In this document: one piece after another, positions 33,488 through 48,610 of the stretch
Position numbering within the stretch: position 1 is the stretch's first letter
How the letters are laid out: the number at the start of each line of letters is the position of its first letter
Source of the DNA: Diabrotica undecimpunctata
Lineage: Eukaryota > Arthropoda > Insecta > Coleoptera > Chrysomelidae
Assembly: GCF_040954645.1 (NCBI RefSeq)
Contig: NC_092807.1
Coordinates: forward strand, 76,648,021 to 76,712,020
Direction: 5' to 3'
Length of the DNA: 64,000 nucleotides
The notes under the pieces: model-generated
What the model saw: the letters and a program-made list of their open reading frames with translations, nothing else
Database searches by the model: none
Told to the model about the DNA's origin: nothing
Translations under genes and position numbers: made by a program

Positions 33488-35448
33488 TTGAAAAAATAGA
33501 GGAGAAAATTCTGTACAGGCGGTTAAACAGCTGATCTGTCAATTTAGAAATGAGAAAAAGTACCAACTTGCTAAAAAGCATACCCATACACAAAAGTGAT
33601 GATAAATGTATTGTGCAAATTTTAGAGTTATATTACTTATTAACATAGGATATAAAGTATTTTAAACTATCAAATAGGGATTATTAGTGTGGAATTAGAA
33701 AAACTTAATAAACCGTTGATCAAGTATTCACTATTAGGCAGTTAATGAGACATGTTGGGAATACGATAAAAAAACATTAAACTAGTTATTTATATATTTT
33801 AATTAACAAACATATGATATAATCATAAGATTAAAACTATGAAATGACATGGCAGAACTTACCTAAGAAATTAATTAATTTAACAAGCAGTAGGTAATCT
33901 ACAAGTAAAGTAACATTTGAAAGAAAGCTGTCGACTTATTTTTAAATGAACATTGAGCTTAAACAGGAATATTCCATGTTTCCACTAGTCTTTAACATCG
34001 CTTTGGAGAACATCGCCTGGAAAGCAAATACAGAAAATTTCACAGATTAATAATCAGGATCCTTATTATACGGATGTTCACCTATGACTTTAATATACTA
34101 GCGAATATAATTATTAGTAACTGTTGCTTTTTAAACATACGATGACCTTTATATAACAAATAAAGCCATTAGAAAGGGGGTATAATGTCTACTATCCATC
34201 TTGAACTGGCTGATTTTCTTCCTTTGGCATTGGGTCTATATATTACCATAGAAAATTAAAGCCATATAACAATATGAAATGCTTTTTTAACAAGTAAAAT
34301 CAATAAACAAATAATATATACATAAAGATTATATAAATTCTAAATATTTACAAATTAAAATATGCGTGGTAATGATATTAAAAAGTAGTCATAACCTAAA
34401 GTGATTTTAAAAAAGGTGAACGAATTAGCGTAACAGCTGTTCTGAGAACTAAATATGATAAGACGAATTGTGGATATCTATGATATGATACGGCAGGAAA
34501 GATTAATGACTTTACAGCTGATTGCCACATAAATATCAATGTAACGCAAATAGGATGATTTTGTATAAAAGACAAATAATATTATATAATAATCTATATA
34601 TAGATACATATAGTTAAATAAAACTACAACTATTATAAAATATAGTAAATATTTGTTTAAATAAACGTAAAATGTTCCACTGAAAGTTAACGATAAATAT
34701 TAAAAAATAAAGGTTAATAAATGTTTTTTAATTCACGGCACACGATTTAATAAAGATCAGCACACAAGATAAATTCGTAACAAAATGCATATACTACTAG
34801 TAAACGTTACTCGATGCAGCAGCAAAGTAATTCTGGAAATAAATATGTAGGTTGTACTTTACCTCAATAGAATCATAGCAACAGCTATCGAAAAAGATGT
34901 CTTCTTTGACATACATCAAACACAAAAGAATCGGCGATAGCGCAAAGGGCAGCTACCCCTTAACCAAGACACGACTGTCTTGTTTGGCAGATGGAACTCG
35001 TCTCTTCGATGACTGAGCAGCGTCCACCCCTACTCGATGGAACCACTCTTTGTTATACTGGGCTAATTATACGAAAAGAATCAAAACTAACCAAAAGTTT
35101 GTTAATATTTTAACAATGTTTTTATATAGTTTCGAAACTGCAACAATAACAACAAAAATTTACATTCAATACCAAAAAGCGCAAAAACAGGGTCCTCCAA
35201 GTAAACGAGGATAAAAATATATGACTATTATAACAATAGAACGACGAAACATGATAGGACATATTATTTCAATAGAGAGTACAACTTTGAAATGATTCAT
35301 CTGTCTAAATATGTGGTAGCTTAGATAACTTTTTAACAGAAACCTTACAAAAGATATTAACAACAGAATACAAACTAGCAATCGCTCCTTGTTTTAAGCA
35401 AAAAAAATAAAATAAAAAAATATACCATGCAATACCAAAAAAAAAATA
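33488..35448 (+). repeat. Left inner arm of the giant inverted repeat
   Basis: Reverse complement of 36755-38717 with few differences. For example the 71-codon frame 35166-35381 (minus) is repeated exactly at 36823-37038 (plus). It contains no gene I recognise. Confidence 0.93.
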
Positions 35449-35450
35449 AA

Positions 35451-36285
35451 GGTGTAAACATATTGGACAAATGAATAAATTTTAGTATTAAGTATTTTTG
35501 AGTTTTTAGTGTTACGTGATTAGGCTTCATATGATTATTTGGTTTTTATACTACACATAATGTAGATAAGAGCTGTGGTAACAATAAATACTTAAATAAT
35601 TTTAATTTTAACATACTTTTGGAGTAAAACGATGAAAGTAAGCTACAATAGTTACTTTTTTTACGTATGTTATTTACTCTTTCTATCTCAAAATTCCTTT
35701 ATTGGAGTTCTTTTACAAACACGTATATTATTGTAATAACAAATTTTTATCTCAAAATTTAGGACAAACCACTTTCACGATGTGTGGTTATATTGCCATT
35801 TCTTCTTTTTGTGGAATTAATATTGATATGAGCGTTATACATCTGTTTGCTACATAGACATATAATACAAATAGACTGATTGCTGCCATACAGTCGCGTT
35901 TTCCCAATGCGACAGAGAAAACTGATGCAAAACAGTCCCTACATATCTTTCTAATTTCCAGGTTATCTGTTGAACACTTAACCTAAATGACTTAAACGAC
36001 CAATAACCTGACATGTCACGTGAATTTTGTAACGTGTAACAGGAATTTTGAGATAGAAACGTTAAATAACATACGTAAAAGTAACTATTGTAGCTTACTT
36101 TCAGCGTTTTACTCCAAAAGTATGTTAAAATTAAAATTATTTAAGTATTTATTGTTACCACAGCTCTTATCTACGTTATGTGTAGTATAAAAACCAAATA
36201 ATCATATGAAGCCTAATCACATAACACTAAAAACTCAAAAATACTTAATACTAAAATTTATTCATTTGTCCAATATGTTTACACC
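35451..36285. mobile_element. 835-bp MITE in the palindrome loop
   Basis: The ends GGTGTAAACATATTGGAC and their reverse complement begin inverted repeats of about 230 bp (35451-35676 and 36050-36285). AAA flanks both sides. The central 370 bp is unique. No transposase; superfamily unknown. Confidence 0.75.
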
Positions 36286-36754
36286 AAATTTTATTGTATT
36301 AAAATATCGGGTAGCTCCAAATACCTGTATTCTATAGTATTTATTAATCCATCTCAGTATGTCCGACTTTATTTATTTTTTAATTTTTTTGGATAGAATG
36401 CAAGAAATATGTCAAAATATTTATTATTACGTATTTTATTTGACGTTTCGATCTTCAAATAGAAGTTAATATTAGTTCGTTCTCAAAAATGTATAATATT
36501 ATTTTTACAAGATATTATGCCCAACAAGATGTTATTTATGTTTTTACTTTACCTGGCTGGTTATATAATCAATTAGTTCTCGGTTGTTTCGCACTCTGTA
36601 TTGATTTGTGACATTATCCATAACAAATTCATATATTTCTCTAATAATTCTTCTTTCTGCGACACTCAATCAACTCTTATTTTGTTTTTTTTTGTCGTCT
36701 ATTTTTCACGTACATACGTTATTCTACGTCTTACGACTGTATGGTAAATTCTTA
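36286..36754. other. Unique part of the palindrome loop
   Basis: About 470 AT-rich bases not paired with the left side. TTTATTTGACGTTTCGATCTT near 36428 resembles a sequence at 19866 (TTTGACGTTTTAATCTT), a short dispersed motif. No gene. Confidence 0.45.
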
Positions 36755-38819
<2,065 letters not shown>

Positions 38820-40539
38820 ATTAATAAAAATCACTGCAAAGTACTTAAGATCAAGGGAAGAATATCATGGGTTATTTTTGGTTTCGTCATAATTTACCCT
38901 GAAATTACTAACATAATGCTCTTATTCCCATATGTTGAACTTTATATATAGTACCAACATATGCTAGTCATTTATTATCATACTAATTTTATACTAATCG
39001 AATGAAAACTATTAAATTAAAGTCAATTTCATGTAATCAAATGCACCATCCTTAAACACAGTCATCTAAAAATAACGCACCTCAAAAATATTGACAATAT
39101 ACCAAAATGGCTTAAGCATTGAAAAAATTAAAAGAATTGTGAATAGAAATGGGGGGAGACATATATAAAAGAAGCAGAGCAGCATAAGCTTACCGCATGA
39201 GAATATTTTTATATAGCAATTTGTGTCACAATTTTATAGTTTTTCGAAAAATGAACTCCGATTTGAAGATTAAAACGTCAAATAAAATATAAAATCATGT
39301 TGAATCTTATTCCCAAGATAAAACTTCAACAGTTACAAAACGCCACAAGAAAATAATTAAAAAATAATAAAAAATCATTGTGAAATTTAAAATCCATATT
39401 TATTTATACTTCTAGTATCTCAGAAAAGAGTAATATTTGTATAAGGCCTGTAGGCATATTTTGAGGTATAAAACTTTAATTAAGAAATTGGACATTCTTC
39501 ATAAATTACCCTGTATATTCTAATATGTAGGCCTGTTTAAGTTTTGCAGACTTAGAAAACACTGAACACACAAACATTTATTCTTTTGTGCACTAGATTG
39601 TAAAACAGGCATAATCAAAACAAATATTGTCTAAAAAATATTCTACTCCAGTTTAATACCAATACATCAGATATTATAAAAAATTTGTTATAGGTGTAAA
39701 TTTTAGATAAAAACCAAATGATAGAGCATATAGTGAAATCTTAATATCTTGGAATAACTGTATCGAGCGAGAACAGTATTGATGAGGAAAAGAGACCTAT
39801 TGCTGAAGAAGTGAGAAAGAAATTTTCAAAAGTGAAGGGTACTTTAACTACATTAAATAAAGTAAGAAAGCAATTGGCAAAAGATACTTTAAATACATTA
39901 AATAAACTACGCGTTACCACCTATCATGATACATGGATATTCGTACCGCAGAAACAAGACTAGTAGTAAACACGTCGAGGTGATATTTATATTTAGATAC
40001 ACTTGAAATGAGAATCTTAATAATAACCAAAATTAAAAATCCTAATACACAGAAGAAATAGTGATATGCGGAAGATACTCAGGATAAACAACATTCATTA
40101 ATGGCTGCAAGAAAGAAAGGAAATAATGAACCAGTCATATTAATGTAATAGCAGAGGACAGAGTGTTTTAAATAGCTCTGGACAAGTGCTTAATTAAAAA
40201 AATAACACAGGTTGTTCAAAAAAGATGGGACGGTAGAGAGGACGTAGTAGAAAATATTTAAAAAAATAAAAAGCATAAGCATGTCTTTTCGCACTCTTTA
40301 AGTAATGAAAATACGTAAAGACTAAATAGAACCCGGAATAGACATGTAACTTTTGATCTCTGGGATAAACCTATCTCCTGCGCCGATATAATATATTATG
40401 TAATTGAAATTTTATACACTCAATGTAACTGTTGATTTGCTTATTATCCATATATGAGTTCTGACCAATATTACAAACTTATTTACTTTTCACAAAGAGA
40501 CTCTTTTTTTACCAACAGATACTATACAAATTTGATTTG

Positions 40540-41880
40540 AAATATCGTCGAAAAGTAATAGTCAGTAGACATATGCGCTTATACAAATGTGACATATTTT
40601 TAGTGCAGGAAACACATAGAAGACTGAATTACGCCAAACCTAGGGTAATTGGTATTCAGCTTATCGCTGGAAATCACATGGCAATTATGGAAATGCTCTC
40701 TCTGTGGACAAAGAAACAAAGAAAAACTCAATGTGAGAGAGGACAAAACCAGTCAGCTGAGGGAACCTTTTAACGATGTTGAGCTTGCATCCAACATCTA
40801 CATGTATAATGAAAAATGATATGGCTCCCAAGATTGTGGATCTAAGCACACAGCCAATTACGAAATTTGGACCAAAACAACTACAATGGCTTTTCCGGTC
40901 CTGAATGATATACATGTACTTAAACTATGCAGAAACCAAAGTCTGGATACAAGCCAAAGTTATTACCTTGCTTAAACTCCGACGACCACAAGAGCTATCG
41001 GCCAATATCCTTATTTCGTCGGCTATTTAAAATACTTTTGCACACGGTCCTTAATATAATTTCACCGATAATAGAAGAAAAAACAGGAAAAATCATGTAC
41101 GTTAAAAATAATAAATCTTACCCAACACAGCGAAAACAGGTACGAAAGATATCAGATATCCTGGATGGTATTTGTCAATCTTAATGTCGCTTACGACACC
41201 TTAAATTAGAGGACAATGCTTCAAAAACTATATAACATTTCCTTAGATAATTAGTTCCCTTGTATTATCTGCGTATGCCTACAGAAAAGATTTTTAGTAT
41301 TACTTAATGGCAAGAATACCAGATGGAGAATGCAGAAGAACGGTCTCGCTTGAAGTAGCGTAATGCCATCTACACTGTATTACATATACACAAACGATCA
41401 ACCCATACCAGTAGATAATAGGACGAAATGTAGACGATATTGTTGCACAACCAAAAACTTTTGTTGCTGAAGTGGAGAAAAATCTAAATGATGCCGCAAA
41501 TACTATAAAAATACACTGCGAAAGAATTTTAAGCCAAACTTCGGAAAAACTCAGTTGTACTTCTTAAATTTCCGTAATACAGACGCTTTTACAAAACTTA
41601 ACATTCAATAGTGTTATGTAAACCTTGAACTCTGGACTTCCTATAAATACCTTGAAGATAGTTTATATCGCACGCTGTCATTTACAGAACATTGTTTAAA
41701 ACTAAAAGGCAAACTGAGGACCAGAAATAATATTCTCCGCAAGCTTGTCAGCTAAAAATGGGGCGCACATCCTTCCACCCTTAAAACATAGACGCTTGCA
41801 CTATATGGTTCTGCTGCCGAATATACCTTGCCAGTATGGGTGATACCAACACATACTTGTCACGTATATTTAGTTATAAG
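40540..41880 (+). pseudogene. Decayed jockey-like non-LTR retrotransposon (right arm copy)
   Basis: Successive fragments follow the order of a jockey-type ORF2: endonuclease (CDIFLVQETHRRLNYAKPRV), RT fingers (SYRPISLFRRLFKILL), palm (VAYDTL), then thumb (NFKPNFGKTQLYF, RTLSFTEHCLKLKGKLRTRN, WGAHPSTLK, ALYGSAAEYTLPVW). Stops and frameshifts separate them and the catalytic box is not clearly preserved. The element is long dead but more complete than the left arm copy. Confidence 0.78.
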
Positions 41881-43009
41881 TGAGTCAACAAAAATCACCA
41901 GCGGAAGTTTGTTACAATAAGACTCAGATCCATACATAAGCTCTACCATATCGTAGCTATCACCATACATAATATTTGAAGATAACTCGCTAGAGAACGA
42001 AACAAACAAAGTCTAGATTCGTAAAATCCATTCCACAAATACCAGCCCTTTGTATGCCGACTCAAATCAAGAAAAAACTGTAAGATATACCAGAAAAACT
42101 CATCATGCCAAAAAAAAAGAAGTTGATCCCCGCCAATTGAATTCTCATGAGGAACTTCCTTCTGGTAGTTATTATTCTCATTCTGCCTGGAGGATTCTTG
42201 TCCGTAAATACCGATAATCTTTATAAATGTGGGGTGGTGCAAGATTCATCACACCTTAGTTGTCATAGGCTAGAAAAAGCTTGCACAGAACACGATCTCC
42301 TGCACGCAATTTACTTTGCAATTTAAAGTGCTCTTTTCTGAAGAGACAAGGTTTAATTATTTGGACTCAACATGTAGAGTGAAGTCAGTAAGCTATTGCT
42401 TATAAAGATAATTGCACATTTGACACTAACTACTTATATTGATTACTTATTACCCCTGAATAGGAGATAAAACATTCAGAAGTATACAATTTTGGTCAAA
42501 GTAGTATATTTTTGTTAAATAAATTAACCATTCTTTCTTTTTTGCATGAGCACTACTACCCATTTGAACACAAATACCTATTTTACCACTTAACCATATT
42601 TGTTTTGGGATAACCTTCTATCCAGATATCATATGTAGTACACAAATGAGACCAAAACATAAATATTAAAAAAGCGATATACAAGATAACATAAAATAAT
42701 GGATGAAATAAAAGCAGCTCTTATTAATCGGATTCTTACATAAAAATACATAATACACATAAAATACATTACGAAATTTCCGCAAATAAAAAAAAACATC
42801 TAATTCGGCAATGAAATAATAAAATTATGTTCAATAAAAAAAATAACGTTTTTAAAAATACAGTATTAAATTTCCTATGCAAGTGAAAATTCCATTAAAA
42901 AAATAAACCCAAGTCCTTTTGTATCTATATACCTTTTTATAAAGAAGTACGTACCTACCAACGGCAAGATAGTTAGTAGGACACATAATCTGTTACACAC
43001 TGTTAATAC

Positions 43010-43500
43010 ACATATTCTTCTACATTTTCAACCTTTGTAGCTAACATGACCTTAATTTTCTCAATATTTAGTGGTACTATCTCCAATGCTTAAGTCTGTT
43101 AACATTTCTTGTAACTCCTGTGCACAAGTGCTAATCAGTATAATGTCATCTAAACATCGCAAGTGATTTAAGTAGCGTCCATCGATGTTAATACCTTCAT
43201 TTTTTGTTCCAATTCCAGTTTTTTAAAATATCCTCCAAAGCAAGTGAAAAGAACTTATCTGACATCGTATCTTCTTGTCTGACACCTCTCCCCATTAATA
43301 GTGCCTTATTGAGCTTTCACAGATTTTAACTTTAAATTTTGCTTTCCTATAAATGTTTTCCAAGAGCTTTTTGGATGGAATCGCAAGCGTTATTAAAAAA
43401 TGCCAACTTGAGTGGAATTTTTGCTTTTTTCTGAGTGTCTGTGATGATCATTAGTACTGTATCCTTTGTGGAATAATTCTTTGGTATAAATCTAATTTAT
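43010..43500 (-). pseudogene. Decayed non-LTR reverse transcriptase (right arm copy)
   Basis: Mirror copy of 16300-16830 with the same LDDI-containing segment (near 43140-43190) and similar damage. Confidence 0.6.
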
Positions 43501-44116
43501 TTGTTGTAATCTTTGTTAATAATTTACATGGGTGTGGTAAAAGACTAATTGGTCGGTTCATGTTTATTCGATCTCTCTTTTTGTGTGTTGTGCCACGACT
43601 ATAATTTGTTATGCATCTGTTAAGGATTTTTATTGATTCTAGAGTTATCCACCTTTTTTACCATCTCTGTTCTTATTCCGTCTTGCACGGGCGATTTTTA
43701 TTGGTAACACGATTAAGTAATATAGTAAGAATCGTTCATTGAAAGGTTGATGCGATGGTCGTCGCGCGCGCGCACATGTTTGTGCTGTGTTTAAAATGAC
43801 AATGGTTTAGAATAGCAACGGCAAATGATAGTTCTGAAAACCCTGTGCACAAAAATTATTTTTGGTATCATTCCAATAGCTAGATTGAATAAATGTTATT
43901 AAATTCCGAATATTTAAAAGTTTTTCCAACAATAAAGTTAAAGTATAAGAGAGTGAAAGTAAGATGTTTTTTGACAGGATGGAACGACATTTATCTGTGT
44001 TGCATTTAAAAAAGACAATGGTTTAGGATAACAAAAAGTGTATTAGGCAAATGAAGTTTCTGAGTACCCCGTTGTGAATAAATTCCTAAAAATTATTGTT
44101 ACCATTCAAACTGGTC

Positions 44117-44348
44117 TGCACATTATAGGAGAATAGAAACGACGCAATACAATATTATAAATAGAGGGACTTTTCAATTAATATAACTTTTGCTTCATAT
44201 GCTTTTGTCTGGTAAACTTTTGCTACTTAACTTTTGCTTCATAGTTTTTGTTTCATAACTTTTGTTTGTTAACTTTTGTAAACTTGTATTTTCAAATAGT
44301 AAATAAAATAATTTTTAAAAAATCCTTTTCAAAACACAAAGTTATAAT
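44117..44348 (+). repeat. 5' LTR of element C (boundaries inferred)
   Basis: The end is set by the primer site at 44349 and the start by the edge of the inverted repeat; no second LTR exists for comparison. TATAAATA at about 44158 is a likely core promoter. Bases 44186-44285 hold several imperfect copies of AACTTTTGCTT or AACTTTTGTTT. Confidence 0.55.
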
Positions 44349-44366
44349 TGGCGCAGTCAGTAGGAT
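44349..44366 (+). other. Primer-binding site of element C
   Basis: TGGCGCAGTCAGTAGGAT directly after the LTR. 17.6/297-type elements have a very similar site, reported to use tRNA-Ser. Confidence 0.75.
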
Positions 44367-44822
44367 ACGTGCGGATCGGAAAAGAACATTTTACACATCA
44401 AGTGATAGAACTTTTTCGGTTTTTGGTGTTTCAACATCGTAGTGCGTATCCAAATCGAACCTCTACCCTACAGTGGTATCAACGAGAAGAAGCAGAGTTC
44501 CAGAGGAAGCAAAAGTTCGGAGAAGAGAAGCAGGTGCTCCAGATAACTGTAAGTGCCTTTCCTTTTCGCCTTTCCTTTCATACATTTGTGAGGATAGATA
44601 GATTAATTTTTGAATTTTTGAATACGAATTTGAATTTTTTTAATAAGAATACTGATATTTTTTATCCATTTTAATACATATTTATGTTATTGAAAATATT
44701 TATTTATATTGAATAATTTTTTTGAAATCTTTGAAAAATATTTATATTGCGTATATATTTTTATAATACATAATTCTATACAATTTTGTGAGATATTTTG
44801 ACAAATAATTTTATTTGAAAAT

Positions 44823-46046
44823 ATGGCTACTGCAACTCAAACTCAAGCTCCCCTTAACTGGGACTTTCTCAAATCAAAATTAAAAAATATTAAACCCTAC
44901 GATGGAGATTCCAATACTCTCAACAAATTTATCTTTAGATGCAACGAACTAATACAAACATATTCTACATATAATGATCCAGATTTAAATAAACACATTT
45001 TGGAGTGCATACAAGATAAACTAGTTGGAAAAGCAGAAGCACTAGTAGGAAATCGTATGGAACTAACGACATGGAGTAGTATAAAGAGAGCATTAGAACA
45101 ATGTTTCGCAGATAGACGTGATTTAGACTGCTTAATGCAAGAACTAACACGAACTAAACCATTTAAAAATGAAACACTCCATAATTTTGGAACAAGAATA
45201 CAATTATTAAAAAGCAATGTAGCCCAAAGAATAAGTAACGATACTAGTATAGAGCATGCAGATAAATTATGCCAAATTAACCATTGTGATAAAATCGCAC
45301 TGAACACTTTTATTGCAGGATGTACAGGTGTTCTTAAAAATAATATGCACCTTAAGAAACCCAGTTCTCTTGAAGATGACATTGCATATGTCGACGAGTT
45401 TCATAATTTTGAAAATTTATATGGACATTCTAGTAACACTTTTTCAAAAAACAATCATAATTTTAAGTCACACAATTCCTTTAATCCATCTTACAGGCCA
45501 AATCAGCCTAGCAACCATTATCGTCCCCAAAATTCTAATCCCACACATCAATATCAAACAAACCCAAATTTTACATATCAAAATCAAAACCCTTTTAATT
45601 CTAACTTTTTATATCGAAATCAAGGTTATCAAAACCAAAATTCTTTAGCACCTCAACATTCTCAGAATCATTTCCCATCTCAGAATCGTTCCACAAACTT
45701 CCGACCAGAAAGTAATGTATTCAGGCCCAACCGAATTCCTAATGATCGGTTACCTAAGCCACAACCTATGTCAATAGCATCCAGAAATACATTAAATTCA
45801 AACGCTAGATCAAATCCCAATAAATACAATAATTATCGGAGAAATTATTTCCCTAGACGAATTCCTGATACTATAGCTGAGGAGCTATACACAAATAATT
45901 ATCAAAACGAAAATAATAATCCAAGAGAACCACAACATGAACAAGTAAATAGCTATTTTAGAAATTTTGAGTACGATTTACCACAAAACGGTCAAGGTGA
46001 CCAAAATTTTCAGATAGATGCCTCGGAAAGGAAACAGCCAATATAG
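44823..46046 (+). CDS. Element C gag
   Basis: 407 residues. The first about 210 are the capsid-like core (IKPYDGDSNTLNKFIFRC, KNETLHNFGTRIQLL), and about 215-400 are rich in Asn, Gln, Pro and Arg with no CCHC knuckle, as in errantivirus-type gags. The ATG follows a leader of about 450 bases that may contain an intron or a long 5' UTR. The last codons overlap the open pol frame, which is shifted by -1. Confidence 0.88.
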   Translation: MATATQTQAPLNWDFLKSKLKNIKPYDGDSNTLNKFIFRCNELIQTYSTYNDPDLNKHILECIQDKLVGKAEALVGNRMELTTWSSIKRALEQCFADRRDLDCLMQELTRTKPFKNETLHNFGTRIQLLKSNVAQRISNDTSIEHADKLCQINHCDKIALNTFIAGCTGVLKNNMHLKKPSSLEDDIAYVDEFHNFENLYGHSSNTFSKNNHNFKSHNSFNPSYRPNQPSNHYRPQNSNPTHQYQTNPNFTYQNQNPFNSNFLYRNQGYQNQNSLAPQHSQNHFPSQNRSTNFRPESNVFRPNRIPNDRLPKPQPMSIASRNTLNSNARSNPNKYNNYRRNYFPRRIPDTIAEELYTNNYQNENNNPREPQHEQVNSYFRNFEYDLPQNGQGDQNFQIDASERKQPI

Positions 46047-46102
46047 AAATAAATTCGAATAATCCCCTACCATATATTGAAGTAGGAAATTCAAAAATAA
46101 AA

Positions 46103-48556
46103 TTGCTAATTGATACCGGTAGTGCTAGGTCTTTGCTACGACCAAGTATCGCCGAAAAATATTTTCCTAATTGCATATACCAGTCAAATGTAGATATTAT
46201 AACTGCTTTTTATAATAAGACTATTAAATATCAAGCTGAAATACCAGCATTTCCAGAATCCAGAAGTAACTTTTATATTCATTATATCTTATATGATTTT
46301 CACGAATATTTTGATGGAATCTTAGGATTAGAAGATATGATGAGAATGAACTTAGTTATAGATTTTACTAATAAACGACTGTATAATAACAATGTAACGA
46401 TACCGATTAAATTTAGAGGACCAATGGATATTAAATTTGAATTTACTATAGGTGCACAGGAAAGAATGCTTTATCCTCTTCCTGTCAGTATACCTAATGG
46501 AGAAATAATGATCGAAGAAACATATTTAGAAGAAGTTTATATACCTGAAACATTAACATTAGCAAAAAATGGCTATGCTATAATGGAAATAATAAACAAG
46601 ACAGACAAACCTCTAAAGATAACTTTACTAAGACCAATAGACGTATACCCCTTTGAAAACGCAAATTATGAATTATACAACTTCAATTATTTTAACAAAA
46701 AACCTAATGAGAAATGCAATAAGAGAAACAAAATAGACTTAGGAAACCTTATAAGGACAGACCACATGAATTCAGAAGAAAGAGAAAATATAATTAAGCT
46801 ATGTAGAGAATTTTCAGATATATTCCTAAAAGCAGGAGATCCCTTGACATTTACTTCCAATGTCAGACACATCATAAAAACTACAGACGAAGTTCCTATA
46901 CATTGTAGATCTTATAGATATCCTTACTGCCACAAAGAAGAAATTCGAAGGCAAATTCAAGAAATGTTAGATAAAGGAATCATAAGGTCATCATGTTCAC
47001 CTTGGAGTTTACCCATATGGATAGTGAATAAGAAATTAGATGCATCAGGCAAGAAAAAATACCGTCTAGTCATAGATTATCGAAAGCTTAATGAAAAAAC
47101 AATTTCTGATAGGTATCCAATTCCACATATTACAGAAATTTTGGATAAATTAGGAAGAGCACAATATTTTAGCACATTAGATTTGGCCAGCGGATTCCAC
47201 CAAATCGAAATGGATCCAAAATCTGTAGAGAAAACAGCATTCAGTGTAGACAACGGTCATTATGAATTTCTAAGAATGCCTTTTGGTCTCAAAAATTCGC
47301 CGTCAACATTCCAACGGGTAATGGACGAAGTACTAAAAGATTTGCAAAACAAAATATGCATGGTCTACATGGATGATATAATTATATTCAGTACTAGCTT
47401 ACAAGAACATATTCAAAATTTAAAACTAGTATTTCATAAACTACGAGAAGCACGTTTAAAAATTCAACTAGATAAATGCGAGTTTCTACAGAAAGAAGTT
47501 GAATTTCTTGGTCACGTTGTTACACCAGAAGGAATTAAACCCAATAAAAACAAAATACTAGCTATACAGAATTTTCCAATTCCAAGAACACAAAAACAAA
47601 TTAAATCTTTTCTAGGTCTTTTAGGATATTATCGCAAATTTATAAAGAATTTCGGTAAAATAACAAAACCATTAACAGTTTGCCTGAAGAAAGACCATAA
47701 AATAGAACACACAAAAGAATTTATCGATTGCTTTAATACTTGCAAAAATTTGTTAATATCAGAACCAATTCTGGCCTACCCAGATTTTAACAAAAAATTT
47801 GAAATAATGACAGATGCATCCAAATATGCCATTGGGGCAGTATTATCACAGGATGGACATCCTATTTCATATGCGTCAAGGACCCTAAATTCAGCAGAGA
47901 TAAACTATTCTACTATAGAGAAAGAGTTATTAGCTATAGTATGGAGTTGCAAATACTTTAGACCATACTTATTTGGAAGAGAATTTATAATTTTTACAGA
48001 TCATAAACCACTACAATGGTTGTTTTCATTGAAAGAACCTAATTCACGACTAGTGAGATGGCGGTTACAACTCGAAGAACTTGATTATAAAATTAAATAC
48101 CAAAAAGGAACCCTTAATAAAGTTGCGGATTGTCTTTCACGAATAGACACCGATAATGAAATAAATGTACTAGAATCTGAATCTTTGTGTGTAAATCTTG
48201 ATGACATAGATGATGTAATACAAAAAGAAATAGAAAATTTATCAGTTCCAAATCAAGAAATTACAGATCAATTGTTTGATCCAAATGACTTCTATCTTCC
48301 TGAGTTAAGCAATGAAGAAATTTGTGAAACGTTAGATGACAAGAATGAACAAGAAAAAAGAATAAACATAATATCAGATATACAAATTAGACCCCCAAAT
48401 GTTAATCCAAGTGGAAATGAAGATACTGATGGAAACACAGTACATACTTCAGCTGAAAATCCAATTCTTAGTATACCGATCACAGACCGAGCCTTGAATT
48501 TATACAAAAATCAAATATTATTAACTTATGGAGAAACCAATGAAATAAAAACTTAA
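46103..48556 (+). CDS. Element C pol: protease, RT, RNase H
   Basis: 817 residues. Protease active site LIDTGSARS at residues 2-10; the frame is open upstream to the end of gag, so the ATG is not the true start. RT: YRLVIDYRKLNEKT, FSTLDLASGFHQIEM, MPFGLKNSPSTF, catalytic YMDD at 422-425. RNase H: MTDASKYAIGAVLSQ, FTDHKPL, VADCLSR. It ends with TAA at 48554-48556, after which the same frame continues into integrase, so one stop separates them. Otherwise intact. Confidence 0.94.
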   Translation: MLIDTGSARSLLRPSIAEKYFPNCIYQSNVDIITAFYNKTIKYQAEIPAFPESRSNFYIHYILYDFHEYFDGILGLEDMMRMNLVIDFTNKRLYNNNVTIPIKFRGPMDIKFEFTIGAQERMLYPLPVSIPNGEIMIEETYLEEVYIPETLTLAKNGYAIMEIINKTDKPLKITLLRPIDVYPFENANYELYNFNYFNKKPNEKCNKRNKIDLGNLIRTDHMNSEERENIIKLCREFSDIFLKAGDPLTFTSNVRHIIKTTDEVPIHCRSYRYPYCHKEEIRRQIQEMLDKGIIRSSCSPWSLPIWIVNKKLDASGKKKYRLVIDYRKLNEKTISDRYPIPHITEILDKLGRAQYFSTLDLASGFHQIEMDPKSVEKTAFSVDNGHYEFLRMPFGLKNSPSTFQRVMDEVLKDLQNKICMVYMDDIIIFSTSLQEHIQNLKLVFHKLREARLKIQLDKCEFLQKEVEFLGHVVTPEGIKPNKNKILAIQNFPIPRTQKQIKSFLGLLGYYRKFIKNFGKITKPLTVCLKKDHKIEHTKEFIDCFNTCKNLLISEPILAYPDFNKKFEIMTDASKYAIGAVLSQDGHPISYASRTLNSAEINYSTIEKELLAIVWSCKYFRPYLFGREFIIFTDHKPLQWLFSLKEPNSRLVRWRLQLEELDYKIKYQKGTLNKVADCLSRIDTDNEINVLESESLCVNLDDIDDVIQKEIENLSVPNQEITDQLFDPNDFYLPELSNEEICETLDDKNEQEKRINIISDIQIRPPNVNPSGNEDTDGNTVHTSAENPILSIPITDRALNLYKNQILLTYGETNEIKT

Positions 48557-48610
48557 ACACAAAAGATATTTGAGAACACAAGACTATTTGTTATCTTACC
48601 TCAAAGAGAT

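Noticed and set aside
35166..35381. 71-codon ORF repeated exactly at 36823-37038
   Set aside because: Same reason: identical because the arms are duplicated. Hydrophobic T-rich composition, no motif.
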